Source: Methanoregulaceae archaeon (lineage in GTDB: Archaea; Halobacteriota; Methanomicrobia; Methanomicrobiales; Methanospirillaceae). From it: DNA of 59,500 nt. The notes below the pieces were generated by a model, which worked only from the letters and a program-made list of their open reading frames with translations, was not told the origin of the DNA and ran no database searches. This document shows, piece by piece, positions 17,215-25,191 of the stretch. The stretch's first letter is position 1; each line of letters starts with the position of its first letter. A program made the position numbers and the translations under genes. The stretch is taken from NCBI GenBank assembly GCA_015660885.1, contig JACTUB010000017.1, forward strand, positions 1 through 59,500, written 5' to 3'.

Positions 17215-18755
17215 GATGACATCTCTGCCCTCTCGATCGCCCGCAGCATCGCCAATGCCTTGCTCTCGGTTTCCTTCCATTCATTTTCCGGGACCGAATC
17301 TGCAACAATCCCAGCCCCAACCTGTACGTAGGCCCGGCCCCTGCGGACAATCACCGTACGGATCGCAATTGCGAACTCGAGATTCCGGTCAAAGCCGATA
17401 TATCCGACTGCACCGGCATAGAGCCCGCGGTTTTGTAACTCCTCCTCTTCGATGATTTGCATCGCACGTATTTTTGGGGCACCTGATACAGTGCCGGCAG
17501 GAAAACAGGATTTGAATGCATCGTAACAATCAAGGTTGTCTTTGAGCATGCCCCTGACCGTAGAGACGATATGCTGGACATGGGAGAATTTCTCAATTCC
17601 CATGAATTCTTCAACTTCCACTGAGCCGAACCTGCATACCCGTCCCAGATCGTTTCTCGCGAGATCTACGAGCATCGTGTGCTCAGCCATCTCCTTAGGA
17701 TCCGTCAGAAGTTCCTGTGCAAACTCTGCATCTTCCCGGGAATCGCATCCCCGTGGGCGAGTGCCGGCGATCGGCACGGTTGTTACCCGCCGCTTCTCCA
17801 CCCGCACGAGCATCTCGGGGCTCGCCCCTATCACCTGCTCATCGCCAAAATCGATATAATACATATACGGGCTGGGGTTGATCTCCCGGAGCGCTGCGTA
17901 GATCGCGAACGGATCGCTGTTTACTGCACACTCCATCCTGCGCGAGAGGACTGCCTGGAAGATGTCCCCCGCGGTGATGTGCTCTTTTATGTGCATCACG
18001 GATATATCAAATGCTTCCTGCGATACTGACGGGATATACTCCACCTTTTTTTTATTCCCTCTCCGTTTTTGCGCTGCACGCGCATGTTTGCCGGATGCAA
18101 GTGCGGCAATATGATCCCGAAATGTCCGTATCTTCAAAAAACTCCGTTCATATTCTGATTTCAGGTCTGTATCATAGGTCAGGAACGGACTTGAGAAGAT
18201 GTAGAGTTGTCGCTCAGCATGATCAAAGACTATGCAGTCCTTGGTGAGCATGAAGCTCGCGACATGGTTCCCAAAATCCGGGTTCCTGACTGAATCCTGG
18301 CTGTATTTATGCCCCTCGTGAACTTTCTCGAAAAGGGGGTACACGCAGTCGTACGCAAAATAACCAACCATGCCACCGAAAAACCGGGGCGCTTTTACGT
18401 TTATATAGCTGAAACGGGAGAGGATCGATTTGATCTGATCGACCGGTGTCTCCCCCTCCGGATCCTTTACAATCGCAGTAAACGGTTCATTTCCCTGTAT
18501 GTCAACGGTATGACCTATTGTGATCACGAACTCTGGATCGATTCCTATATAGGAGTAGCGTGCAATTTTCTCGCTTCCCTCCATCGATTCCAGAAGGAAA
18601 CCACAGCCATTCCTTGTGCTTGTGTACACGTCGAGCGGTGAAATGTCTGGTAAGGGCAGCTCGGCACAGAGCGGGATGATCAGCGGTTTTGGCTGGTCTC
18701 TTACTGCGGTCAGGTATTCCTGTAATCCAAGGTTTAATGTGAGAGCTGGTTTCAT
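17211..18755 (-). CDS. trpE: Anthranilate synthase component I
   Basis: A 514-residue chorismate-utilising enzyme, first gene of the operon. The N-terminal segment carries the Trp feedback motif region LLESMEGSEKIARYSYIG; the C-terminal chorismate-binding domain shows GDIFQAVLSRR, PSPYMYYIDF, PIAGTRPRG, ARNDLGRV and SCFPAGTVSGAPKIRAMQII. TTG at 18770 is possible, but ATG 18755 fits the family start better. Together with trpG, D, C, F, B and A it makes a full chorismate-to-tryptophan pathway in one transcription unit. The leader contains possible regulatory elements, listed separately. Confidence 0.94.
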   Translation of the reverse strand: MKPALTLNLGLQEYLTAVRDQPKPLIIPLCAELPLPDISPLDVYTSTRNGCGFLLESMEGSEKIARYSYIGIDPEFVITIGHTVDIQGNEPFTAIVKDPEGETPVDQIKSILSRFSYINVKAPRFFGGMVGYFAYDCVYPLFEKVHEGHKYSQDSVRNPDFGNHVASFMLTKDCIVFDHAERQLYIFSSPFLTYDTDLKSEYERSFLKIRTFRDHIAALASGKHARAAQKRRGNKKKVEYIPSVSQEAFDISVMHIKEHITAGDIFQAVLSRRMECAVNSDPFAIYAALREINPSPYMYYIDFGDEQVIGASPEMLVRVEKRRVTTVPIAGTRPRGCDSREDAEFAQELLTDPKEMAEHTMLVDLARNDLGRVCRFGSVEVEEFMGIEKFSHVQHIVSTVRGMLKDNLDCYDAFKSCFPAGTVSGAPKIRAMQIIEEEELQNRGLYAGAVGYIGFDRNLEFAIAIRTVIVRRGRAYVQVGAGIVADSVPENEWKETESKALAMLRAIERAEMSS

Positions 18756-18797
18756 ATCTGCAAATTCCAATCTTGCGGCGTCTCTGTCGTGAAATGC

Positions 18798-18831
18798 ACG
18801 AGTTTTTTTTCTCGTAATCCGCCCCCGGATT
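18798..18831 (-). promoter_or_regulatory. Two adjacent hairpins in the trp operon leader
   Basis: Read on the minus strand, AATCCG-GGGG-CGGATT (18831-18816) forms a perfect 6-bp stem with a 4-base loop, directly followed by ACGAG-A8-CTCGT (18815-18798), a 5-bp stem with an eight-A loop. They lie 43-76 bases before the trpE ATG, inside the predicted leader. A nearby short reading frame (ATG near 18847, coding only MQKP) has no Trp codons, so classical ribosome attenuation is not supported. They could shape translation initiation or bind a regulator. Confidence 0.4.
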
Positions 18832-18902
18832 TCAGGGTTTCTGCATGTAAAACCGGTGCAATACCAGGAAACGGCAGTTTTGTCTGGTACTTAATTCTAA
18901 TT

Positions 18903-18916
18903 TGTACATATTTATA
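18903..18916 (-). promoter_or_regulatory. trp operon promoter: TATA box with adjoining TGTACA box
   Basis: On the minus strand the TATA box TATAAATA (18916-18909) is followed immediately by TGTACA (18908-18903). The palindrome TGTACA is the TRP-box core bound by the repressor TrpY in Methanothermobacter, where it overlaps the trp promoter. Transcription would start near 18880, giving a leader of about 125 bases. That a TrpY homologue acts here is inference; no trpY gene is in the window. The rest of 18917-19090 holds no gene. Confidence 0.5.
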
Positions 18917-19090
18917 CATTACTGTATTTTTTTGGTTATTACTGTATTTTTATTACACTGTTTTGGGGGGTATACATGCAGATGCTGGAATTTTTCATAA
19001 ACCCGGTGGAAAAAATAGTAAAGTATGGGTTTGGTGGGACAGGGACTATTGTTCTGAACGGATAGATATTCGTCATTTTTTCGGTGGCGA

Positions 19091-19459
19091 TCAATCGATT
19101 TTTACCCCCCGTCCTTTTAATTCTTCAGACTTTTTCTTTGAACATTCCTCGCACCGGAATTCAGGCGCATCCTGTGACCTGTCGTAATCACCAGACCTGA
19201 CCAGCCGGTATCCCCGTGCGATCCTTCCGCAGTTCACACACGTAATATTATCTCTGACTTCCCACTGGGCGGCAAGCGACTGGGATGTGAAGATGAACTG
19301 GTCCACCCAGAAAAATATCAGGCCACCGATCAGGTTTGCGACAAGTGCCGAGACGAGCTAACCCATCGTGGCCAAAAGGATGCCGACCCCGGCAAGAATC
19401 GGTGTACTTGCCTGCCACCTCAGCAGGTAAAGCCCATACCGCTTGTAGTTGACCATCAT
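19091..19459 (-). pseudogene. Small membrane/zinc-ribbon protein gene interrupted by an in-frame TAG
   Basis: One continuous minus frame of 123 codons runs from tandem ATGs (19459, 19456) to a stop at 19091, broken only by TAG at 19360-19358 (codon 33 from the second ATG). Before the TAG: MVNYKRYGLYLLRWQAS and a hydrophobic stretch; after it: a second helix LVANLIGGLIFFWVDQFIF, then a zinc-ribbon-like CVNCG...CEEC pair and the tail KSEELKGRGVKID. The conserved reading on both sides shows that the codon interrupts one gene. It is either a fresh nonsense mutation, a sequencing error, or a read-through/pyrrolysine codon. The family is a two-helix membrane protein with a cytoplasmic Cys4 domain; function unknown. 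Confidence 0.65.
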
Positions 19460-19569
19460 ACCAGATGATCCGCAATACGGATACTAGGTCTTTCCGATAG
19501 CCCGACAGCAAATACGCTAATCTATTTAATATCCCTTACAAATCCTGTACAGAATTTTGGGGCAGCAGT

Positions 19570-20178
19570 ATGTGGCCATACAGGAAAAAACCGTTAAGCT
19601 GGGTATTTGTTTCCCGGATGATCGGGATTATCTGCTTTTTAATAATCGTCGTGCTTGCAAATATCCTGACTTATTACGTTACAAATTCGTTTTATAATTC
19701 CTGTGTCACATTCCTGAATGAAAACTTCTGGCTTCTGATTATTATTGCTGTCACTCTCCTGGTTGGTGACATCTTCGGTGTGTTTGCCTTCCCGCTGAAC
19801 CTCCCTGCACCGATCATCAAGGCAATCGGAAGTGTTTTTTTCATATTTTTTGTACTCCGGGTCATCCAATGGGTGGATAGTATTGCTGCAACAAATTTCT
19901 ATACACCGTCCTGGTATATTGCATTCCTTGTTGTCCCGCTCATTTTTCTTATTGTACTCGCCAGCGGGTATTATGCAATCCTGCGGCAGCTCTGGTGGGA
20001 GCCGAAACGGAAAGCTGACGAAGGAAGTGCTGACACTCAAGTGTACAGCGAATATCGTGATTCGGCAGAACAGCCGGTAACGGATGCAAAATCGTGGGAG
20101 GAAATCGGGAAAGAATTCCGGCTGATGCTGTTCGATATTCTCCACCGGTTCCGGGAAGACATAAGAAAAAATAAATAA
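19570..20178 (+). CDS. Hypothetical 4-TM membrane protein
   Basis: A 202-residue protein not recognised. Four hydrophobic segments are visible at about 15-38, 53-73, 82-102 and 117-140, followed by a hydrophilic C-terminal tail of about 60 residues rich in charged residues (WWEPKRKADEG, EEIGKEFRLMLFDILHRFR). The tail may form an amphipathic helix in the cytoplasm. It diverges from the amber-interrupted gene with a 110-base spacer that would hold both promoters. No catalytic motif is apparent. Confidence 0.65.
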   Translation: MWPYRKKPLSWVFVSRMIGIICFLIIVVLANILTYYVTNSFYNSCVTFLNENFWLLIIIAVTLLVGDIFGVFAFPLNLPAPIIKAIGSVFFIFFVLRVIQWVDSIAATNFYTPSWYIAFLVVPLIFLIVLASGYYAILRQLWWEPKRKADEGSADTQVYSEYRDSAEQPVTDAKSWEEIGKEFRLMLFDILHRFREDIRKNK

Positions 20179-20200
20179 TACCGCTATAACCCGGGAGCAA

Positions 20201-20275
20201 TCACCAGTCCAGGTTCTCCCAATGGAATTTTCTCTCTTTTGCCTCGAGTTCTTCAGGACTCAGGTGTGATGGCAT
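20201..20275 (-). CDS. Candidate 24-residue peptide gene
   Basis: A short minus ORF encodes MPSHLSPEELEAKERKFHWE plus NLDW, then TGA. It has archaeal-looking codon choice and is preceded by TTTTATAG at about 20300-20293, about 20 bases before the ATG, which would suit a leaderless transcript. The peptide is charged with aromatic residues at the end. It is listed because it lies in a 350-base space without any other gene, downstream of a radical SAM/SPASM enzyme and a small zinc ribbon on the same strand. It may still be a chance ORF. I see nothing else in 20276-20532. Confidence 0.3.
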   Translation of the reverse strand: MPSHLSPEELEAKERKFHWENLDW

Positions 20276-20532
20276 ACAAATGCAGCGGTGCTCTATAAAA
20301 ATACCTCACTGAAAGACCCCTGCGGTTCTCCTGATCTGCACGCTCCGTAAACATTTGCGTCGCAATCATGAAAGACTGGAAGGAGTCCCTCGCGTGCAGC
20401 ACATTCCTCTGTCTCTCAGTGATATTGCTATACCGCAGCTGGGTTCATTCAAAGAAGTGTCTTAAGATGCAAATCTTTTATAAAAAAATACTTCGCGGTA
20501 AAAACTCTTAAAAAGGAGAAAAATTTATGAGA

Positions 20533-20700
20533 TCAGAACCGGGGTTTCCGGTGTTTCGGGAGGCAGTCTCTGCAATAGACCGGCCTGCCCTCGGTTGGCT
20601 TGAAGGGGACTTCGCACTCTTTTCCACAGTCTGAGCAGACTGTCTTTGTCATTTCTCTGGGACCGAAGTTTCTCGGGCCACCAAAACTCTTTCTTTCCAT
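20533..20700 (-). CDS. Small CxxC-x-CxxC zinc-ribbon protein
   Basis: A 55-residue protein: a Gly/Arg-rich N-terminal stretch (MERKSFGGPRNFGPREM) then CSDCGKECEVPFKPTEGRPV and YCRDC, giving CxxC-x(16)-CxxC zinc ligands. This small domain is widespread in archaea and some bacteria as a stand-alone zinc-binding protein of unknown role, possibly nucleic acid-related because of the RGG-like N-terminus. ATG 20700 is preferred; an ATTTATAG-type TATA sequence lies about 30 bases upstream, so it has its own promoter. The upstream extension to 20799 is not coding-like. Confidence 0.75.
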   Translation of the reverse strand: MERKSFGGPRNFGPREMTKTVCSDCGKECEVPFKPTEGRPVYCRDCLPKHRKPRF

Positions 20701-20799
20701 TGTATTACTCGTGCAGCTTTTGATCTGCCTATAAATATTTCTGCCAAGAATATAAATACATCTGTATAGAGGCCAGAGTTTTTTCCCATTGCCATTCAA

Positions 20800-21930
20800 T
20801 TAGGGAATAATTTCACACCCATTGAATTTTTCATGGGAAAAATCTGAAGAATGAATTGTCCCATCTGTTATAAGATCTTTTACCTTGGGAAGAGCTTCAG
20901 TAAGGCAGTTTTGAAGATATTCTACAGTACTGCAGATTGCCTGCCGCCCGGCTTCTCCCCACGGTTTTGTGATATTGGAATAGAGACACCTTCCCCCGCA
21001 AAATCCGAAAATTTTGCATTCAGTGCATTCCCCGTTTACCGTGATGACTGCAAGGTCCAGCGGGTCAGCATCCCGTATATGCCCCACGTAATACTTTGCC
21101 ATGCCAATCATCACCGGGCAGGGGGCGATGTACCCGTCAGTCATAATGCTATAGTTAGCATAACCCGATCCGCACCTCAGCCGGCTCCGGCGCCCTTGGA
21201 GCAGATCTTCCACCGGGTCGAGAAATGGATACCAGCGCAGCACCTCGCCCTCATTTTCCATATGATCAACCCAGTCTGTCACGAGACTAAGGATACCTGG
21301 ATTGTAGCTCTTCCGGACCCATTCATCAAACTGGCGATGTGAAAAATCATTAGTAAAATTTGCATCCAGTTGCCAGTGAATCGAGGAAAAGGAATAATCC
21401 GGGTTGTCTGACAGCCAGTGAACTGCATCAGCAATATCCGTGCTCTCGTTTACCGTCATACGGGCAATAAGCTCACGGTTATACCCGTCATGACGGATTT
21501 TTTTAATATTCTCCATTACCTTCCGGTATGTCCCTGCACCCCGGTTTGCATCCGTGAGTCCCTCCCGTCCGTCAAGAGAAACAAGAATCGTTGAGAAACG
21601 GTTGATGATTTCCGGAAAAAGGTGGTCGAGCAGGAGACCGTTGGTCTGTATCATGAACTGCTGCACTGGCGCCTCCCGGACAATCCTGTCAATCAGATCC
21701 GCCCGAAGGAGAGGTTCGCCGCCATAGAACGTAAGCGTGGGGGCGGGATCTTTTTCCAGGAAACCATAAAGCAGGTCAAGACTGACGTTCAGTTCAGGGG
21801 GAAGATGGGGATCGATTTCGATCTGGGGTTCAGCTTTATCCTTACTCTCTTCCAGGTCATCAAATGCCCGTGCCCGGCAGTACCTGCAGCAGAGGTTGCA
21901 GTTATCAGTGAGGATAAGATGGAAGTACAA
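20800..21930 (-). CDS. Radical SAM/SPASM enzyme, methanogen peptide-modifying-like family
   Basis: A 376-residue enzyme. The radical SAM cluster motif is Cys11-X3-Cys15-X2-Cys18 (NCNLCCRYC), with SAM-binding FYGGEPLLR near residue 70 and ILVSLDGREGLTDANRG further on. The C-terminal half is a cysteine-rich SPASM domain: RCGSGYANYS, TDGYIAPCPVM, CTECKIFGFCGGRC and CSTVEYLQNC, which should hold two auxiliary 4Fe-4S clusters. Such enzymes modify ribosomal peptides or proteins; this one resembles a subfamily described from methanogens (Mhun_1560-like, from memory). The start must be TTG 21930 because an in-frame TGA lies 12 bases upstream. No obvious substrate gene is annotated; candidates are discussed as findings. 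Confidence 0.82.
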   Translation of the reverse strand: MYFHLILTDNCNLCCRYCRARAFDDLEESKDKAEPQIEIDPHLPPELNVSLDLLYGFLEKDPAPTLTFYGGEPLLRADLIDRIVREAPVQQFMIQTNGLLLDHLFPEIINRFSTILVSLDGREGLTDANRGAGTYRKVMENIKKIRHDGYNRELIARMTVNESTDIADAVHWLSDNPDYSFSSIHWQLDANFTNDFSHRQFDEWVRKSYNPGILSLVTDWVDHMENEGEVLRWYPFLDPVEDLLQGRRSRLRCGSGYANYSIMTDGYIAPCPVMIGMAKYYVGHIRDADPLDLAVITVNGECTECKIFGFCGGRCLYSNITKPWGEAGRQAICSTVEYLQNCLTEALPKVKDLITDGTIHSSDFSHEKFNGCEIIP

Positions 21931-22046
21931 GAAAATCCATCACATTATGAAACGTGACAGACAATAAAACAGGGACATTCTGATCACTCAGTCTTACGAG
22001 CACGAATATTTTATCGGCTCGTTGATGCTTTTTTTAGGAATGTAAT

Positions 22047-22889
22047 ATGCCGGCACGTGGACATTCGCCGTCCTTTTCATGGAATGCGGCTGACTATCAC
22101 ACCAGTTCTCAGGCGCAGCAGCAATGGGCACAGGAACTTATCGCAAAACTTGCTCTCCGCGGGTCCGAACATGTACTCGATAGAGGCTGTGGTGATGGGA
22201 AAGTGACTGCTGCAATCGCAGAAAGCGTTCCATACGGGGCGGTTGTGGGTGTTGACAGTTCCCCGGAGATGATCCAGTTTGCCCGCGGGCATTTCTCGGA
22301 TAATCAGCATCCCAATCTCTTGTTTATTGAGATGGCTGCAGAGGCATTACAATTTTTTGAAGAATTTGATGTCATCTTCTCAAGTGCTGCACTTCACTGG
22401 GTGAATAATCACCGTCCGGTACTTTCCGGTATTGCCCGAAGTCTGCGCCCTGGAAGAAGGATCTTAATCCAGATGGGAGGTAAAGGGAATGCAGATCAGG
22501 TGTTCAGGGCGCTCAATGTCCTGCTGGGGAACCAGTGCTGGCGTCAGTACTTTAAGGGCTTCTCGTTCGCCTTCGGTTTTTTCGGCATCGAAGAATATAG
22601 AAAATGGCTGTCAGATACAGGGCTTGCGTCAGTCCTTGTGGAGCTGATCCCAAAAGACATAGTGTTCCGGACACGGCAAGACTTTGGTAGCTGGATCCGG
22701 ACTACGTGGCTCCCCTACCTGCACCGGATACCAGAGGATCTGCACACGGCATTTATTGAAGCCCTCATTGACCAGTACCTTTCGATGTTCCGGCAGATAC
22801 CAACGGGGCAATTCACATTGGCATGGTCCGGCTGGAAATCGAGGCAGAAAAGACAGGATGAGTCATACTGCATGCTGCGCAACTTATAA
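22047..22889 (+). CDS. Class I SAM-dependent methyltransferase, trans-aconitate methyltransferase-like
   Basis: A 280-residue methyltransferase. The SAM-binding motif is VLDRGCGDGKVTAAIA near residues 43-58 (Arg instead of the usual hydrophobic residue after Asp), then VVGVDSSPEMI and FDVIFSSAALHWV. The pattern resembles the Tam/UbiE-like group; substrate unknown. The C-terminal 120 residues, with EDLHTAFIEALIDQYL, form the variable substrate cap. It is divergent from the radical SAM gene and 25 bases ahead of the F390 synthetase gene, so it may share a transcript with it. An AGGA site precedes the ATG. Confidence 0.8.
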   Translation: MPARGHSPSFSWNAADYHTSSQAQQQWAQELIAKLALRGSEHVLDRGCGDGKVTAAIAESVPYGAVVGVDSSPEMIQFARGHFSDNQHPNLLFIEMAAEALQFFEEFDVIFSSAALHWVNNHRPVLSGIARSLRPGRRILIQMGGKGNADQVFRALNVLLGNQCWRQYFKGFSFAFGFFGIEEYRKWLSDTGLASVLVELIPKDIVFRTRQDFGSWIRTTWLPYLHRIPEDLHTAFIEALIDQYLSMFRQIPTGQFTLAWSGWKSRQKRQDESYCMLRNL

Positions 22890-22914
22890 ACAATCCCTCT
22901 TTTAATTCTCCTTA

Positions 22915-24276
22915 ATGTCAGTGGACCGGTATTATGATCAGGAAATCGAGACGATGGAACGGGGAGATCTTGATGCTCTGATAGATGAACGGGTGCGCTA
23001 CACGGTGCAATATGCCGCTGAACACTCTCCTTTTTACCGGAACTGGTTTCGTGAAAACAGGATCAATCCTGATGAGATCCGTGAACATGAAGACCTGATC
23101 AGTCTCCCGGTTGTTTCGGGTCATACTATACGGGAACACCAACCCCCTGTCAACCCTGAATTTGAATTTCTTTCCACTGATTGGAACAACCTGTTTTCGA
23201 TCCAGGAAACAAGCGGTACCAGCGGCATTCCAAAAGGATTCTTTCTTACCTGGGATGACTGGAAGCGGTATGCCGAGAAGTATGCCAGAAGCTTTGTCTC
23301 GCAGGGATTCTCAAATACGGATCGGGTCGTGGTCTGTGCCTCGTACGGTATGAATGTAGGCGCGAATACAATGACGATAGCGGCCCAGCGTATAGGGATG
23401 TGTATTATCCCTGTCGGTAAATGCACATTTGAATCGCGGGTTCTGAGAAATTACAAGCCAACGGCAATTGTAGGGAGCGTCTTCAAACTGCTCAGGCTTG
23501 CACGCCGGCTCACTGCTGAGGGTCTTCAACCTTCACAGATTTCAATCAATAAGCTTGTTGCAGGAGGTGAGAGTTTTGCCGATGAATCCCGCACTTACCT
23601 TGCAGAACAATGGGAGTGTCCTGTCTACAATACCTATGGCAGCACTGAAGGAACGATGTGCGGAGAATGCATGCAGCTGGCCGGCCTCCACGTTCCTGAA
23701 GATCTTGTACATCTTGATGTGTATGATCCCCGCATGAAATCATTTGTTAAAGACGGGGAGTGCGGGCGGTCAGTACTGACAACGCTTCTGCCGGTCGGGG
23801 AAAAGACCGGAATGCTCCTGATCAATTATGATACTGAGGACACGACGGTTGTCATTTCCCGTAACCGGTGCAGGTGCGGCAGGACCCATATGCGGATATT
23901 CAACCCCCAGCGGGAAGCTGAGACAGTATGGGTCTATGCAAATTCCATAAACCGGGTTGATGTCGAGGCAGCAGTTTTCCAGCACAAGAGTATGGAATAT
24001 CTGACCGGCGAGTACGAAGCATTCCTGTATGATGGAGAAGTATCCGGTGAAGCAGCTCTCCGCGTAAGCCTGGAATGTTTTGATGTGGATCGTTGCAATA
24101 AAAAGCTGGTTGAGGATCAGTTTATTGACCGATTCTTAAAGAACAAGCCCGGCCTTGCTCACCTTTATCATGACGGGAATTTCCCCATCATTTTCAACTT
24201 CACTGGTCCCGGCGGGCTCGAACTCCATAAACTGAGAGGACGCCCGAGACGCCTTGTGGACAGAAGGGGACACTGA
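22915..24276 (+). CDS. Coenzyme F390 synthetase / phenylacetate-CoA ligase-like adenylating enzyme
   Basis: A 453-residue member of the acyl-adenylate/PaaK-like family. The nucleotide loop is QETSGTSGIPKGFFLTWDDW near residue 97, and the signature YNTYGSTEGTMCGECM near 241 is that of methanogen coenzyme F390 synthetases. The C-terminal domain has a CRCGRTH zinc-like motif. F390 synthetase transfers AMP or GMP to the 8-OH of coenzyme F420 under oxidative stress, marking a redox-stress state. Related ligases of other substrates cannot be excluded. It follows the methyltransferase by 25 bases. Confidence 0.78.
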   Translation: MSVDRYYDQEIETMERGDLDALIDERVRYTVQYAAEHSPFYRNWFRENRINPDEIREHEDLISLPVVSGHTIREHQPPVNPEFEFLSTDWNNLFSIQETSGTSGIPKGFFLTWDDWKRYAEKYARSFVSQGFSNTDRVVVCASYGMNVGANTMTIAAQRIGMCIIPVGKCTFESRVLRNYKPTAIVGSVFKLLRLARRLTAEGLQPSQISINKLVAGGESFADESRTYLAEQWECPVYNTYGSTEGTMCGECMQLAGLHVPEDLVHLDVYDPRMKSFVKDGECGRSVLTTLLPVGEKTGMLLINYDTEDTTVVISRNRCRCGRTHMRIFNPQREAETVWVYANSINRVDVEAAVFQHKSMEYLTGEYEAFLYDGEVSGEAALRVSLECFDVDRCNKKLVEDQFIDRFLKNKPGLAHLYHDGNFPIIFNFTGPGGLELHKLRGRPRRLVDRRGH

Positions 24277-24676
24277 CACAAACATTCCGGAATGCCGGTG
24301 TGGTTATAACCATGAAAATCACCGGATGGGACGCCAGTCCTGAGCCCCACGGGCGGTTCTGTTCCTGCACCCGCCAAAAAAAGGTTTATGCCCTGCCTCC
24401 CGGGACCGTCCCTGTCGGAGCTGCGGGGAATGCGCTTCTCCTTCTCACAAGATTAACGGCGCAACTGCTGATTAAACCTGAAATTTGACCGAAATAACCA
24501 AAACAGAGCGATTATAAAGGGACTCTAATCGGCCTTAATAGTGTGTCACAATACTAAAAATACCCTCAAAATTTTGGTAAAAATTCAGACTTCGACGGGC
24601 TTCCGACGGAAACCTTTTATATTATCAGGCGTTAACTCTCATTATCAAAACCCGATAGAGGTTTTGAGGTGTTTAA
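24277..24676. other. Intergenic stretch with a doubtful small ORF and a strong promoter
   Basis: A plus-strand ORF (ATG 24312 to 24488) would code 58 residues beginning MKITGWDASPEPHG with a hydrophobic end LLLLTRLTAQLL; it lacks a clear ribosome site and recognisable family, so it is not called as a gene. The rest is AT-rich and carries the promoter of the following gene: TATA-like CTTTTATATTA at 24614-24624. Nothing else was recognised. Confidence 0.4.
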
Positions 24677-24892
24677 ATGGGAACCAAAATTGGAAAAGAA
24701 AAGATTCAACGCGAAAAAGGATATCTTTACTTCATTGGCAAGGACGGCTACGTTTGGGCTGCTCCGATGAAGCACAACAAGACCGGCAAGAAGAAGAAAG
24801 TCGGCACTGAAAAGATCGCAAAAGAATCCGGTTTCATGTACTATATCGGCAAGGACGGATTCGTCGCGAAAGCCAAGATGAAAAACGCGTAA
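24677..24892 (+). CDS. Small basic protein with an internal duplicated motif
   Basis: A 71-residue, strongly basic protein conserved, from memory, among methanogens without known function. It contains two copies of one motif: EKGYLYFIGKDGYVWAAPMK (residues 13-32) and ESGFMYYIGKDGFVAKAKMK (about 50-69), separated by a lysine-rich linker TGKKKKVG. The duplicate beta-hairpin-like units suggest a nucleic acid or ribosome binding protein. It has a clear TATA box, an SD sequence TGAGGTG 5 bases before the ATG and codon use typical of high expression. The start is well supported. Confidence 0.75.
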   Translation: MGTKIGKEKIQREKGYLYFIGKDGYVWAAPMKHNKTGKKKKVGTEKIAKESGFMYYIGKDGFVAKAKMKNA

Positions 24893-24912
24893 CTTCACTT
24901 TTGCTATTGCAC

Positions 24913-24954
24913 GCAGTCCGTCTGCATGCCGGAAATCCGGCATAGCGGGACTGC
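24913..24954 (+). other. Long imperfect hairpin downstream of the small basic protein gene
   Basis: The stem pairs GCAGTCCG (24913-24920) with CGGGACTGC (24946-24954, one bulged base), and inside it TGCCGG (24927-24932) pairs with CCGGCA (24937-24942) around the loop AAAT. It starts 20 bases after the stop codon, so it probably folds in the 3' UTR and stabilises or ends that mRNA. No T-run follows at once. Confidence 0.45.
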
Positions 24955-25013
24955 ATACATGTTTTCCTGCAGCCCGGTGCCTCGCGATCCCGCTGGTAAT
25001 CTGTTTTCATGTC

Positions 25014-25091
25014 ATGAGTCAGGAACAAACCACGTCGTATCTCCTTGAGTCCCTCAATAAAGATCACTTTGAGAGAACTGTCGGGTATTAA
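25014..25091 (+). CDS. Doubtful 25-residue ORF
   Basis: ATG 25014 to TAA 25091 encodes MSQEQTTSYLLESLNKDHFE plus RTVGY. Composition is protein-like but there is no clear ribosome site or promoter. It may be the beginning of a decayed gene, since the frame stops soon. Around it (24955-25268) I see only the 14-bp tandem repeat listed separately. Confidence 0.2.
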   Translation: MSQEQTTSYLLESLNKDHFERTVGY

Positions 25092-25191
25092 GGTGATAAA
25101 TACACCGATCTCTTATCTGATCTGATTGCAGGATTGCCGTCCTTGAGGGAAAGATAGAGAAAGAAATGTTTTTTGTTTCTTCCAGGATCAT

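Noticed and set aside
18789..19187. Plus-strand 132-codon ORF opposite the trp leader and the zinc-ribbon gene
   Set aside because: No motif or ribosome site; overlaps the 3' end of the amber-interrupted gene, which has clear protein features.
24312..24488. 58-codon ORF ending LLLLTRLTAQLL
   Set aside because: No ribosome site or family; kept only as a note in the intergenic entry.
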